From assembly GCF_027925305.1 (NCBI RefSeq), contig NZ_BSDR01000001.1, positions 3,437,001-3,501,000 on the forward strand: DNA of 64,000 nucleotides, in the 5' to 3' direction. Position 1 is the stretch's first letter; each line of letters opens with the position of its first letter. Of this stretch, positions 43,680-53,092 are shown piece by piece. A model generated the notes under the pieces. That model saw nothing but the letters and a program-made list of their open reading frames with translations, had not been told where the DNA came from and did no database searches. The position numbers and the translations under genes were made by a program. This DNA is from Desulforhabdus amnigena. Lineage in GTDB: Bacteria; Desulfobacterota; Syntrophobacteria; Syntrophobacterales; Syntrophobacteraceae.

Positions 43680-44630
43680 ATGGAATCTCCTATCAGGTTG
43701 GGAATCAGCTCCTGTTTGCTTGGAAATGAAGTGCGCTATGACGGTGGTCACAAACTGGACCGGTTCCTCAGGGATACTCTCGGAAAGTATGTGGAGTACG
43801 TTCCCGTATGTCCTGAGGTGGAGTGTGGTTTAGGGATTCCCCGGGAGGCGATGCGTCTAGTGGGGGATGTGGATGCTCCCCGCCTCCTGACACAGCGCAC
43901 CCATGTGGATCATACCGACAGAATGCTCCAGTGGGCCCGAAGGCGGGTCAAGGAACTGGAATCCGAAGGTTTGTGCGGTTTTATTTTCAAAAGCAAATCG
44001 CCCAGCAGTGGAATGGAGCGGGTCAAGGTTTATAACGAAAGCGGAATGCCCTCTCACAAAGGGGTCGGCCTGTTTGCGCGAGTATTCATGGAACATTTTC
44101 CGCTCCTTCCAGTGGAAGACGAGGGACGGCTTCATGATCCCGTGCTTCGGGAAAATTTTATCGAACGTATTTTTGCCATGAAGCGCTGGCGTGAACTTCT
44201 GAGCCGGGAGGAGAGCATCGGTCGCCTGGTGGAATACCATACACGCCACAAGCTGCTGATGCTCGCTCACAGCCCCGCCCACTACCGTCAGATGGGAAAG
44301 CTGGTCGCGGGAGCCAAAAGCATTCCTCTCGAAGAGCTCTACCGGCAGTACCAGTCCCTCTTGCTGGAAGGCCTTCGTCTGAAGGCCAGCGTTGCCAAGA
44401 ACACCAATGTCTTGCAGCACATGATGGGGTACTTCAAAAAGCAGCTCTCCAGGGATGAGAAGGAGGAACTGCTGGAAATCCTGGCTCAATACAGGCAGGG
44501 ACTGGTGCCTCTCATTGTGCCCGTTACGCTCATCAACCACTATGTGCGCAAGTACGATGAGCCCTATCTGAAGGGGCAGTATTACCTGCACCCCCATCCG
44601 CTGGAACTCAAATTGAGAAATCATGTGTAG
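43680..44630 (+). CDS. DUF523-DUF1722 protein (YbgA-like fusion)
   Basis: A 316-residue protein with two parts. DUF523 (about 1-150) begins LGISSCLLGNEVRYDGGHK, continues VCPEVECGLGIPREAMRL and has conserved cysteines at about 12, 44 and 48. DUF1722 (about 190-310) has HTRHKLLMLAHSPAHYRQMG and KNTNVLQHMMGYFKK, LSRDEKEELLEIL. The fusion is common in proteobacteria. DUF523-type enzymes have been linked to 2-thiouracil or thio-nucleobase handling, but the role of this one is not established. Confidence 0.88.
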   Translation: MESPIRLGISSCLLGNEVRYDGGHKLDRFLRDTLGKYVEYVPVCPEVECGLGIPREAMRLVGDVDAPRLLTQRTHVDHTDRMLQWARRRVKELESEGLCGFIFKSKSPSSGMERVKVYNESGMPSHKGVGLFARVFMEHFPLLPVEDEGRLHDPVLRENFIERIFAMKRWRELLSREESIGRLVEYHTRHKLLMLAHSPAHYRQMGKLVAGAKSIPLEELYRQYQSLLLEGLRLKASVAKNTNVLQHMMGYFKKQLSRDEKEELLEILAQYRQGLVPLIVPVTLINHYVRKYDEPYLKGQYYLHPHPLELKLRNHV

Positions 44631-44815
44631 AGGAGTTGCGGTCGAGACTGCACGGTGTGCGGGTGGGATCGGACCAGGACAACCATGGTCATAAGATGTA
44701 GAAATCCTGCATTTTGCATTGATTTTGGCGAAGAGCCTGTCTCAGTAGTAGGCCGGTACGGGTTGACGATCCAGTGGACATTTTAGATGCTGGTGCCGTA
44801 CCACCCTGTCAAATA

Positions 44816-45430
44816 TCAAGAGCTGACCCCTAATGAGTAGAGACTGACCCATGGATGAAGGTGGGGATCAAAACCATGACATTCCCTCGCCGGCAGAACT
44901 GCTGGTGGCATTTACTCCTCTCTTCCGCCCCGACGTTTTGCCTGGGCCGGTGCTGGATCTGGCTTCAGGTGAGGGACAAAACGGCATCTATCTGGCCCTC
45001 CGGGGGCTGGACGTCACCTGTTGCGACCTGTCTCAACAGGCACTGCATCGAGCCGGGGTGTGGGCGAAGGAGCAGGGGGCGGTCATCCGCACGTGGCAGG
45101 TGGATCTGGAGCAGCCCGAGGTCAATCCGCTCCCGGAAAACCACTATGGCGCGATCCTCGTCTTTCGCTACCTCCACAGACCCCTCATACCCTGTATCCG
45201 GAAGTCGCTCAGAAGCTCCGGGATCCTCCTCTATGAGACCTTCACCCTGGACCAGCGGCAATTCGGCCGCCCCCGGCGGCTCGAACACTTGCTGGAACGG
45301 GGCGAACTGAGAAGCTTCTTCGGGGATTGGGAAATCCTGCATGATTTTGAAGGAGTATTGAAAGATCCCCCACGCGCCGTAGCTCAGCTGGTCTGCAGAA
45401 AACCCTGATAAATAGGGGGTCAGCCCTTGA
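44816..45430. repeat. Inverted GGGGTCAGCCCTTGA repeats flanking a gene
   Basis: TCAAGAGCTGACCCC at 44816-44830 and GGGGTCAGCCCTTGA at 45416-45430 are inverted copies (one mismatch) of the arm of the element at 10975-11114. The methyltransferase gene (44851-45408) fits exactly between them. TTTTGAAAT after the right copy continues the family's interior sequence outward. It may mark a mobilised unit or two independent insertions. Confidence 0.65.
44851..45408 (+). CDS. Class I SAM-dependent methyltransferase
   Basis: A 185-residue protein. Motif I is VLDLASGEGQNGIYLALRG, followed by VTCCDLSQQALHRA (motif II acidic) and AILVFRYLHRPLIPCIRK (motif III and post region), resembling TehB/UbiE-like enzymes; SSGILLYETFT is the usual later strand. 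Substrate unknown; tellurite or a small thiol are possible for relatives. No ribosome-binding site is clear at the ATG. It is flanked closely by inverted repeats. Confidence 0.8.
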   Translation: MDEGGDQNHDIPSPAELLVAFTPLFRPDVLPGPVLDLASGEGQNGIYLALRGLDVTCCDLSQQALHRAGVWAKEQGAVIRTWQVDLEQPEVNPLPENHYGAILVFRYLHRPLIPCIRKSLRSSGILLYETFTLDQRQFGRPRRLEHLLERGELRSFFGDWEILHDFEGVLKDPPRAVAQLVCRKP

Positions 45431-45487
45431 ATTTTGAAATCTATCGAAGAGAACAGGGCTTGAAAGGAAAACTTCCTTGGAGAATGC

Positions 45488-46660
45488 ATGAAAAAAGATC
45501 CCAAACTTTCAATCGCTGAAGAAATCATGCTCGAATTTGCCGGTTTGACCGGGCTTTCACCAGCCAGGGATGATCCACGGCGCTACTTGTGGACTGATGC
45601 ATTTGCCGTGTGCAATTTTCTGGAGCTGTATCGCCGGACGGGTACCGAAAAATACCGGAATCTGGCGGTCGAACTGGTAAATCAGGTTCACAATATTCTC
45701 GGCCGCCACAGAAAGGATGATCCAAGGTCCGGCTGGATCAGTGGCCTTGATGAGCTTGAGGGTAAAGCTCATCCGACAAAGGGCGGCCTCAGAATCGGTA
45801 AGAAATTGAACGAACGTGGACCTGGTGATCGTTTCGATGATCGTTTGGAATGGGACCGTGACGGGCAGTACTACCATTACCTCACCAAATGGATGCATGC
45901 GCTCGCCCGCGTAAGCGCAGTCACCGGAGACTCAACCTACAGCGGGTGGGCGATCGAACTTGCACGCACGGCCCATGCCAGGTTCACTTATGTTCCCTTC
46001 CCCGGAGGTCAGAAGAGGATGTACTGGAAGATGAGGATAGATCTCTCCTCTCCTCTTGTCCCTTCCATGGGACATCACGATCCCCTTGATGGATTCATCA
46101 CATACAGTGAAGTTCAGGCGAGCTCACGTCAGTCTTCGAAAGGCGCCCTGGAATTGGCCGGGGAGATTGCCGACATGGCCCGTATCTGCAAAGGAAAAGA
46201 CTGGACCACGGATGATGCCCTTGGTATTGGCGGCCTTTTATCCGATGCTTATAGGGTGGCGCAGATGATGTCAGCCGGCACTTTTGGAGAGAGAGATCTT
46301 TTAAAGAGTTTGCTGGATGCGTCCAGGGTAGGGTTGGATACCTACGCAAGAACGAATTCCTTGCGTGGACCCGCCGACTATCGCCTCGCGTTTCGCGAGC
46401 TGGGGCTGTCCATCGGATTGCATGCCTTGGAAAGGCTTCAAGGGCTGATCGAAGCGAATCAAGACATTTTGGATAAGAAGCGGCTGCTGCTCACACAGAT
46501 TGCAGGCATGAGGGAATACCTAAAGCTTATTGACATCATTGAAAAATTTTGGCTTGAACCCGCTAACAGAGAAGCCGCCAGTTGGACTGAGCATCGAGAT
46601 ATAAATATGGTTATGCTCGCAACCAGCTTGATTCCCGATGGATTTTTAACTCTTTTTTGA
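45488..46660 (+). CDS. Unrecognised 390-residue protein, all-helical
   Basis: No signal peptide. Helical throughout, with aromatic-rich motifs (RRYLWTDAFAVCNFLELYRR, then WDRDGQYYHYLTKWMHAL and YVPFPGGQKRMYWKM) spaced like an alpha/alpha toroid such as six-hairpin glycosidases; this is a visual impression. Conserved-looking C-terminus SWTEHRDINMVMLA is also found in the fragment at 9159-9314, proving a second copy once existed in this genome. A GGAG lies a few bases before the ATG. Function unknown. Confidence 0.75.
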   Translation: MKKDPKLSIAEEIMLEFAGLTGLSPARDDPRRYLWTDAFAVCNFLELYRRTGTEKYRNLAVELVNQVHNILGRHRKDDPRSGWISGLDELEGKAHPTKGGLRIGKKLNERGPGDRFDDRLEWDRDGQYYHYLTKWMHALARVSAVTGDSTYSGWAIELARTAHARFTYVPFPGGQKRMYWKMRIDLSSPLVPSMGHHDPLDGFITYSEVQASSRQSSKGALELAGEIADMARICKGKDWTTDDALGIGGLLSDAYRVAQMMSAGTFGERDLLKSLLDASRVGLDTYARTNSLRGPADYRLAFRELGLSIGLHALERLQGLIEANQDILDKKRLLLTQIAGMREYLKLIDIIEKFWLEPANREAASWTEHRDINMVMLATSLIPDGFLTLF

Positions 46661-46713
46661 AACCCCAAAATATTTGAAAATTCTCCCTTTCTACAGGTTT
46701 AGCATCCCAATTT

Positions 46714-46872
46714 TTAATGGGTGAAGCCTTTTATAATTCTTCCACCTGAGAAAAGACCTGGTTCAAAATCTACCCATACAAGTACGGAAAAATCTCCACT
46801 TGTGTATTTTAAAGTCTCTCTATCAACCCATTCGACATAACTGCCATTGTCAAAAGTTTTCTTTCTTGACAT
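46714..46872 (-). CDS. Small hypothetical protein
   Basis: A 52-residue protein, start chosen at 46872 because GAGG stands six bases before it. It reads SRKKTFDNGSYVEWVDRETL and VLVWVDFEPGLFSGGRIIK, a short beta-rich chain. It resembles small immunity-like proteins in style, without a firm match. It lies alone between the 390-residue gene and modA, on the opposite strand. Confidence 0.5.
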   Translation of the reverse strand: MSRKKTFDNGSYVEWVDRETLKYTSGDFSVLVWVDFEPGLFSGGRIIKGFTH

Positions 46873-47063
46873 GTAGACCTCACAAGGGCTAACCCTATCG
46901 GCAAATCGACTTTTTTGTGGAGGCTGTGGTCCCATTATTTACAATTTTGTTGACTTTGATTGGAGTTGAGTTGCCAAGTTACTGACAATATATGGATAAT
47001 CGCAACGGTCCATATCTTGCTCTATTGTCAAAGCATTCGACAACTCAATTGATGGAGGATGTG

Positions 47064-47846
47064 ATGCTGAGAGCAAGATTCCTGTTTGCAGCAGCAACTG
47101 CAGTTGTTTTACTTTTGTTTACCGGGACGTCCCATGCCGAAGAGCCGCCTGTTATTGCCGCCGCTGCCGATCTCAAGTTTGCATTGGAAGAAGTCTCCGT
47201 ACTTTTTAAGAAAGAGACCGGCAAAGAGGTCAAACTGTCTTTCGGATCCTCTGGCAATGCCTTCCGACAGATCGTCCAGGGAGCCCCCTTTCAGCTTTTC
47301 CTTTCCGCCGATGAGGAGTACGTCCTGCAGCTTGCCAAAGACGGTCTGGCCATGGACGAAGGGGTACTCTATGCCATTGGACGTATCGTGCTGTTTGCTC
47401 CCCACGGATCGCCGCTGCGGCCGGATGCTGAATTGAATGATCTCAGGGCGGCCATCAATGACGGCAGGTTGAAGAAGCTGGCCATCGCCAATCCGGAACA
47501 CGCACCTTACGGCAGGTGTGCTCGCGAGGTCCTCATCAAAGCAGGCCTTTGGGACAAAGTCCATGACAGGCTCATCTTCGGTGATAACATTATCCAGGCG
47601 ACGCAATTTGCTGCCAACGGGTCGACACAGGGCGGTATTATTGCCTACTCCTTCGCCCTTGCTCCCGAGGTCTCTAAGCTCGGCATCTTTTCCTTGATTC
47701 CGGAGGATTGGCACGAGCCCCTGAGGCAGCGCATGGCTCTGCTCAAAGGAGCCGGCGAAACAGCCAAACGCTTCTACGAATTCGTACAAACACCGCCGGC
47801 ACGCCAGATTTTCATTCGATACGGTTTTGTCCTTCCTGGAGAATAG
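47064..47846 (+). CDS. modA: Molybdate ABC transporter substrate-binding protein
   Basis: A 260-residue periplasmic protein. Signal peptide about 1-24 ending SHAEE. The mature chain has VIAAAADLKFALEEV, LSFGSSGNAFRQIVQGAPF and LFLSADEEYV, the oxyanion-binding serines of ModA, then IANPEHAPYGRCAREVL. Binds molybdate or tungstate. Start set at 47064 with GGAGGATGTG upstream. First gene of modABC; no molybdenum-cofactor riboswitch or clear ModE site was seen upstream. Confidence 0.92.
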   Translation: MLRARFLFAAATAVVLLLFTGTSHAEEPPVIAAAADLKFALEEVSVLFKKETGKEVKLSFGSSGNAFRQIVQGAPFQLFLSADEEYVLQLAKDGLAMDEGVLYAIGRIVLFAPHGSPLRPDAELNDLRAAINDGRLKKLAIANPEHAPYGRCAREVLIKAGLWDKVHDRLIFGDNIIQATQFAANGSTQGGIIAYSFALAPEVSKLGIFSLIPEDWHEPLRQRMALLKGAGETAKRFYEFVQTPPARQIFIRYGFVLPGE

Positions 47847-47857
47847 GAGGTGCCTCC

Positions 47858-48526
47858 ATGGATTGGCCTGCGCTTTCGCTATCTCTGAGACTGGGTGTTC
47901 TTTCGGTTCTGGCGCTTCTCCCGATCGGCATCGTACTGGGGCGATTGCTGGCCTGGCGTCATTTCCTGATAAAGCCTCTCATTGAGGCTGCGCTGGCTCT
48001 CCCCCTGGTCCTGCCGCCGACAGTGCTTGGCTTCTACCTGCTGAGCGCCTTCGGGGGAGGGTCTTCGTTCGGGCGTGCCTACGAAAGCCTGTTTGGGCAT
48101 ACCCTGGTCTTTAACTTCCATGGGTTGTTGGTTGCCTCCATGGTGGCCAATATTCCGTTTGCCGTACAACCCATGCAGCGGGCATTTGCGTCTATTCCTC
48201 CCGAAGTTCGGGAAGCCGCCGCCTGCTCCGGCCTGTCTTCCTGGCAGACGTTGTGGAAGATTGACATTCCCTTGGCTTGGCCCGGAATCGTGACTGCCTT
48301 GGTGCTCATTTTCGCCCATACCCTGGGAGAGTTCGGGGTCGTTCTTATGGTCGGGGGCAATATCCCTGGAGAAACGAAGACCATAGCTATATCCATCTAT
48401 GACAAGGTTCAGGCATTCGATGACCATGCAGCAGGAATCATGTCGGGAGTGTTGCTCGGCCTGTCGCTCTTGATGCTTGCGGTCATCTTTGCCGTATCGA
48501 ACCGCGTAGGACGCAGGTATGATTGA
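47858..48526 (+). CDS. modB: Molybdate ABC transporter permease
   Basis: A 222-residue inner-membrane permease with five to six helices. The EAA-type loop EVREAAACSGLSSWQTLWKID precedes LAWPGIVTALVLIFAHTLGE, as in ModB; FGVVLMVGGNIPGETKTIAI is the family end motif. AGGAGGTGCC precedes the ATG at 47858. It overlaps modC by eight bases. Confidence 0.92.
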   Translation: MDWPALSLSLRLGVLSVLALLPIGIVLGRLLAWRHFLIKPLIEAALALPLVLPPTVLGFYLLSAFGGGSSFGRAYESLFGHTLVFNFHGLLVASMVANIPFAVQPMQRAFASIPPEVREAAACSGLSSWQTLWKIDIPLAWPGIVTALVLIFAHTLGEFGVVLMVGGNIPGETKTIAISIYDKVQAFDDHAAGIMSGVLLGLSLLMLAVIFAVSNRVGRRYD

Positions 48527-49631
48527 TACATCCGTGCTCACGGCGAGACTTTTCGACAGAAACCCGATTCCATTGGAAGCGGAAATATCCTGCAATGCCG
48601 GCGAGATTCTAGCCCTGGTTGGGCCGTCTGGCAGCGGAAAGACAACCGTCCTGCGCTCCATCGCCGGCCTCTGGAAGCCCCGGGACGGCTTCATCCGGTG
48701 CAAGGATGAGATATGGCTTGATACGGCATCAAAATTCCATCTCCCCACGCACCGGCGTCATGTGGGAATGGTCTTTCAGAATTATGCTCTTTTTCCTCAT
48801 ATGAGCGTAGGGCAAAATATCATGATGTCTTTGCGGCATCTTCCCACCGCTTTGCAGCGAAACAAGGTCGCAGACCTTCTCTCCAGCCTCCACCTCGAGG
48901 GATTGGGGGATCGAAAGCCCTGGCAGCTCTCTGGAGGCCAGAAACAGCGCGTGGCCATTGCCAGAGCTCTGGCCCGTGACCCCAAAGTGCTCCTGCTCGA
49001 TGAACCCTTTTCGGCTGTGGACAAAGTGGTTCGAAACCAGCTTTACGAGGAACTGCTGGAATTGCGGCGTTCTCTGGAAGTCCCTATCCTTATCGTCACC
49101 CATGACTTTGAAGAGGCCTTACTGCTCGCGGATAAGGTCGTCGTGCTGCATCACGGGAAGACCCTGCAGAATGGCCCGCCCCGGCAGGTTTTCACCAAGC
49201 CTGAGAGCATCACGGTTGCGGCTTTGCTGGGGGCGAGAAACCTTCTCGGGGGCAAAGTGATCGAGCACCGTCTGCAGGCCCGGAAAACCATTATCGACTG
49301 GGATGGAACATTATTGGCTGTCGCCCTGAGGGAGGATCTCGAGAAGGGGAAAAGAGTTTGGTGGCACGTTCCGCCCGGTGAGTTGAGTATCCACCCCACT
49401 GGACACGAATGCCCCTGGCTGAATGGAAACTCGGTGACGGGCATCATCCGTCAGTCCACCGCTCTGTCTCCTCTCGTTCGTGTCATGCTGCAGGTGGATG
49501 GGAGGAAGGAGAAGGTTCTGTGTATCGAAACGGCTCATCCGTCTTTGAGGCAGAGCCCCCCGGAACCCGGACAGGCCCTGACGGTGAACATTCCGGAAAA
49601 TGCAATTCAATTGATGAAACATGAAGAGTGA
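48519..49631 (+). CDS. modC: Molybdate ABC transporter ATP-binding protein
   Basis: A 370-residue ATPase. Walker A is GPSGSGKTT (35-43), Q-loop VFQNYALFPHM, signature LSGGQKQRVAIARAL, Walker B VLLLDEPFSAVD, and H-loop VTHD. The C-terminal region (about 235-365) has an oligobeta/TOBE-like domain (TIDWDGTLLAVALREDLEKG) that may sense molybdate. It energises uptake by ModB. Confidence 0.92.
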   Translation: MIDTSVLTARLFDRNPIPLEAEISCNAGEILALVGPSGSGKTTVLRSIAGLWKPRDGFIRCKDEIWLDTASKFHLPTHRRHVGMVFQNYALFPHMSVGQNIMMSLRHLPTALQRNKVADLLSSLHLEGLGDRKPWQLSGGQKQRVAIARALARDPKVLLLDEPFSAVDKVVRNQLYEELLELRRSLEVPILIVTHDFEEALLLADKVVVLHHGKTLQNGPPRQVFTKPESITVAALLGARNLLGGKVIEHRLQARKTIIDWDGTLLAVALREDLEKGKRVWWHVPPGELSIHPTGHECPWLNGNSVTGIIRQSTALSPLVRVMLQVDGRKEKVLCIETAHPSLRQSPPEPGQALTVNIPENAIQLMKHEE

Positions 49632-49999
49632 AGCATCAGAAATTCAACTCTGTCCATGGATTTGTCGATTCCAGACGCAACATTCGGGCGGTGTTTTTCA
49701 ATTTCTCGTTGGATGGACAATGAAATGATAATGGGGTATTCTTTTATGTACTGATTCCTTTTTTAATTTTTTCGCTTACTTGTCAAAAGCAACTCTATTG
49801 AATTTAGAGTTGCTTTTCCATGAAAATCCCATAATTTTCAATGTATTGATATCGTCGGTTGCATCGAGAACGTATGCGACACCTCAGAGAGTAAGTGGAG
49901 AGCAAGGAAAGAGGATTTCAAAAAATCTTGATTTCAAGGATAAAATGAAGGAGTTGATGTGCCTGTTTCAAGTAGACTAAACCATCAGGAGAGACTGCC
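49632..49999. other. Intergenic region with one hairpin
   Basis: About 370 bases after modC. Apart from the hairpin at 49785-49817 there is only AT-rich sequence and short frames of poor composition. The promoter of the following Usp gene should lie in the last 150 bases. Confidence 0.45.
49785..49817. terminator. Bidirectional terminator-like hairpin
   Basis: AAAAGCAACTCTA-ttgaatt-TAGAGTTGCTTTT: a perfect 13-base stem with A and T runs at its ends, so it could work on either strand. It probably ends the modABC transcript, about 155 bases after modC. Confidence 0.65.
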
Positions 50000-50893
50000 A
50001 TGTTTGAGAAGATCGTTCTGTCCACGGATCTCTCGTCCGATTGGGACGATATAGTTGCCTGTGCAGAAGAGTTCAAAGTTTTGGGCTGCAAAGAGATTAT
50101 CCTCACCCATGTGCTGGGGGCAAAGGGACTTGACGTGCACGACATGGAAACCTTTTTGTCTCCAGAAGGTCAGGCAAGACTCGAAGCACAAAAGAACCGC
50201 CTCGAATCCCAAGGATTTCGAGTGGCCGTGGAAACGCCGGCTGGGCTCCCTGCCCTGTCATTAAATGAAGTGACCCAGCGTCACTCCGCCTCCCTCATCG
50301 TGATGGGTTCCCACGGTAAATCTCCCTGGCGGGAGGCCATCCTCGGTTCGGTTTCCAACGCCCTTTTGCACCATGCAAGATTTCCCATCCTGCTCATCAA
50401 CGTTAAACGACTCAGAGAAGAGGCGCTCGGCGCCATCTGTCAGTTGCGGACCACGGAGCTTTTGCGCCACGTGCTCTTCCCCACAGATTTTTCCGAAATA
50501 GCCGACGAGGCTGCCAAGGTTCTGGAATCCCTGGTTTCCAAAGGACTTTCAGAAGTTACTGTGCTGCACACCCTGGAGATGGTCGAATCGCATCCCACTG
50601 CGGTCCTGAGGCCCGATGAGGGGCCTCCCCGAAGTCGCTTGAAGATTGAAGAGGAACGGTTCAGGAAAGCCGGGGTTCCACGAGTCAACAGCCATTTTAC
50701 CAAGGGCCATCCCATTTCGAGGATTCTGGAAGCCTTGAGGGAGGGAAATTTTTCCCTTGTCCTCATGGGCGCTCAGGGCAAGGGGCTGGTTTCGGAAATC
50801 TTCCTCGGAAGTGTGGCTTACAACATCGCAAGGCTGGCGCCCTGCCCGGTGCTTTTGATCCCCCGGGCGCAGGAAATGAAGAAGGATTCATGA
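50000..50893 (+). CDS. Universal stress protein, tandem Usp domains
   Basis: A 297-residue protein. The first Usp domain starts FEKIVLSTDLSSDW, ending LIVMGSHGKSPWREAILGSV and SNALLHHARFPILLIN. The second starts HVLFPTDFSEIAD and ends LVLMGAQGKGLVSEIFLGSV and CPVLLIPRA. Both keep the glycine loop for ATP binding. A GGAG lies before the ATG. No neighbour in an operon. Confidence 0.88.
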   Translation: MFEKIVLSTDLSSDWDDIVACAEEFKVLGCKEIILTHVLGAKGLDVHDMETFLSPEGQARLEAQKNRLESQGFRVAVETPAGLPALSLNEVTQRHSASLIVMGSHGKSPWREAILGSVSNALLHHARFPILLINVKRLREEALGAICQLRTTELLRHVLFPTDFSEIADEAAKVLESLVSKGLSEVTVLHTLEMVESHPTAVLRPDEGPPRSRLKIEEERFRKAGVPRVNSHFTKGHPISRILEALREGNFSLVLMGAQGKGLVSEIFLGSVAYNIARLAPCPVLLIPRAQEMKKDS

Positions 50894-50977
50894 GTATTAT
50901 TGAGTTGCCCCTTACGAGGCGAATACGGTTTTCGTCCCATAAACCGTGCCTGATCTGTTTCATCCATTTCCGAGAGG

Positions 50978-51032
50978 GCTGGCCCCTGGCTTCCGCCAGG
51001 GTGACGGTGTGAGCGAATTTTGAGATAATTTC
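50978..51032. repeat. Dispersed repeat, half copy of the 53093 element
   Basis: GGTGTGAGCGAATTTTGAGATAATTTCTTA is the inverted form of the left half of the element at 53093-53219 (AAATTATCTCAAAATTCG). The rest of 50894-51095 shows no gene. Confidence 0.65.
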
Positions 51033-51095
51033 TTAATATTTTCATCTTGATGTGCTCTGGGGTAGCGGTAAAGAGACCTACAGGTCCTTGAGTGC

Positions 51096-51629
51096 CTACC
51101 GGCGTTTTTGATGTTCGTAAACCGTGCCGGCGAATTCTTCATAGACTTTTTCGCAGGCCTTGAGTTTTTCAATGGCTGTCTTGCGCAGAGGTGCTCCCAT
51201 GAGGTCTCTTTTTTCGATCTTCTTGAACCATTGCTGCAGTTTTGTCAGCTCCTCCTCGTTCTCCTCCACCTCCGCAAAGATGAAATTCTTCCGCTCTGTT
51301 TCATGCTCTATTTCTTTGAAATAATCCTCACACTTGTCAATCAGCTCCAGATATTCTTCGTTTCGTGCATCCACGAAGGACCGCAAAATCTGCTCCTCCT
51401 GCTTTCCCTCGAGGACTTTTCCATCAATGAGGAGCCCCTGCCCTCCGAAGCCCTCCACTTCCACGGTGAGCTTCTTGAGTTCCTCCACCCTCTCTTTTGA
51501 AAATGGGAGAACCCAAAACGCCTGACAATTGACCGCTCCCAGCTTTCTGAGCTGGCGCCAGACGTGGACTCTTGGCTTGGATGGTCTGGTTGGCAGAGTG
51601 TAGGAAAAAAAAAGCCATTTTGGTTTCAT
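51096..51629 (-). CDS. ChrB N-terminal domain protein
   Basis: A 177-residue soluble protein matching the ChrB N-terminal region: WLFFSYTLPTRPSKPRVHVW, RQLRKLGAVNCQAFWVLPFS, and a C-terminal helical hairpin. ChrB proteins regulate or support chromate resistance with the ChrA transporter; the longer ChrB C-terminal domain is missing and no chrA is here. It is followed upstream by two MFS transporter genes on the same strand, so an export function for the group is possible. Confidence 0.82.
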   Translation of the reverse strand: MKPKWLFFSYTLPTRPSKPRVHVWRQLRKLGAVNCQAFWVLPFSKERVEELKKLTVEVEGFGGQGLLIDGKVLEGKQEEQILRSFVDARNEEYLELIDKCEDYFKEIEHETERKNFIFAEVEENEEELTKLQQWFKKIEKRDLMGAPLRKTAIEKLKACEKVYEEFAGTVYEHQKRR

Positions 51630-51867
51630 GCTCGAATCACCGTTCCAAAAACCTTGTCAAGAATCTCATCCCATGGCAGGAAGACACCTTCCCATCTCAA
51701 TATTGACAGGTGTACCCCATGATTTCAGCCATTTTCAGCGGCGATCTGCCACGGCCCCGCTTCGGACCTCAGCGAGTCTCTTCTATAAAGTACCGGAAAA
51801 CTCACCATTTGGTTCCTGCCCTCTTGCAACTTTACACCAGAATTCTGTTTTTCCCAAACCATACCGT
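51630..51867. other. Short intergenic stretch, nothing seen
   Basis: About 240 bases between chrB and the first MFS gene on the same strand; no gene or strong hairpin. Confidence 0.4.
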
Positions 51868-53058
51868 TTAAAAGGTTCTTTGCTTTCTCTTGATGAAGAA
51901 GAGAAGGGGCACGGAGACCAATTGGGTCAGAACCGAAAATGCGATGAGAGACGGAACCGAAAAATCGTAGAAAAAGCCCATCAGGGCACTCCCCACAAAC
52001 CAGAACACGCCATAGCCGGTGTTGAAGAAACCGTAAGCGGTTCCGCGCTTATCGATCGAAACCATTCCTGCAATTGCCGCCCTCATGATGGATTCCTGCG
52101 CTCCCATGCCCACACCCCATAATACCATGCCGGCCAGGCTCACGGAAAAGCCTCCAAGAAAGACGAGCGGAGCGAAAAAAGATGAGATCAGGACGGAGAT
52201 GATGAGAATGGACAATCCCTTGCGATCGAACATTCGGCCGAATATCAGCGCTGCAACGGCGTCCACCCCCATGGCGACAGCATAAAAGACTGGGACCCAG
52301 TCTGCTGAAACCGTGGACGTCTTTTGAAAATGGTAGGCAATCAAGGGAAAATCCGCATACCCGGCTGCATTGAGCGCCATCGCCGCTAGATAGAACCAAT
52401 AGAGTCGGGGAAGCCCCTTGGTTTCGAATTCGGGAGCGGTCGACTCGAGATCTCGTGGCTGGGGATAGAGGACCCTCGCCGTCAAAAGCACCCCAAGGGT
52501 CAGGATCGCGGGAATGAGGAGGATGGCGAATCCCGTCTGGTAGGTCCCTTTGAAATAAAGCACCGCCGCAACGATCAAGGGACCAATCATGGCGCCGATC
52601 TGATCCATGGCTTCGTGCAATCCGAAGCCCCAGCCCCGCCCGACTTCCTGTGTGGCGTGGGAGAGCATGGCGTCACGCACGGGGTTTCGAATCCCCTTTC
52701 CGATTCGTTCGGCAACAATGAACAGTGCCGCAATCTCCCAGCGGCCCGCCAGTGCCAGGAGAGGCACCGCCAGCATGTTGATGACGTAGCCAAGGATGGT
52801 TATGGTCCAATACCCTCGTGTCCGGTCGCTGATATAACCAGCGGGAAGACGAAGGACGTAGCCGGCCAGCTCCCCGAATCCGGCAACGATCCCCACGATC
52901 GTGCCGGTTGCTCCGAGAAGAGCCATAAAAGGCCCTGTGACACTGCGCGCCCCCTCGTGAGTCATATCCGCAAAGAGGCTCACCACCCCCATCAGGATGA
53001 CAAACTTCATGGCAGCCCCACTGTTTTTGCCTCTTTCGCGACTCGCGTCTCTGTTCAT
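51868..53058 (-). CDS. MFS transporter
   Basis: A 396-residue transporter with 12 predicted helices. Loop 2-3 reads LPAGYISDRTRGYW, the MFS signature, and the central loop has ERIGKGIRNPVRDAMLSHAT. It is distantly paralogous to the next gene (53235-54398), which has the same RxGKGxRxxxRDA motif. Start set at 53058, preceded by AGGAGG. Substrate unknown. Confidence 0.85.
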   Translation of the reverse strand: MNRDASRERGKNSGAAMKFVILMGVVSLFADMTHEGARSVTGPFMALLGATGTIVGIVAGFGELAGYVLRLPAGYISDRTRGYWTITILGYVINMLAVPLLALAGRWEIAALFIVAERIGKGIRNPVRDAMLSHATQEVGRGWGFGLHEAMDQIGAMIGPLIVAAVLYFKGTYQTGFAILLIPAILTLGVLLTARVLYPQPRDLESTAPEFETKGLPRLYWFYLAAMALNAAGYADFPLIAYHFQKTSTVSADWVPVFYAVAMGVDAVAALIFGRMFDRKGLSILIISVLISSFFAPLVFLGGFSVSLAGMVLWGVGMGAQESIMRAAIAGMVSIDKRGTAYGFFNTGYGVFWFVGSALMGFFYDFSVPSLIAFSVLTQLVSVPLLFFIKRKQRTF

Positions 53059-53092
53059 ATTTGATTTCCTCCTCTTCCTGTCTAGGACCAAG

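Noticed and set aside
49780-49980. A 66-codon plus-strand frame before the tandem Usp gene
   Set aside because: It spans the terminator-like hairpin, lacks a ribosome-binding site and has no protein-like pattern.
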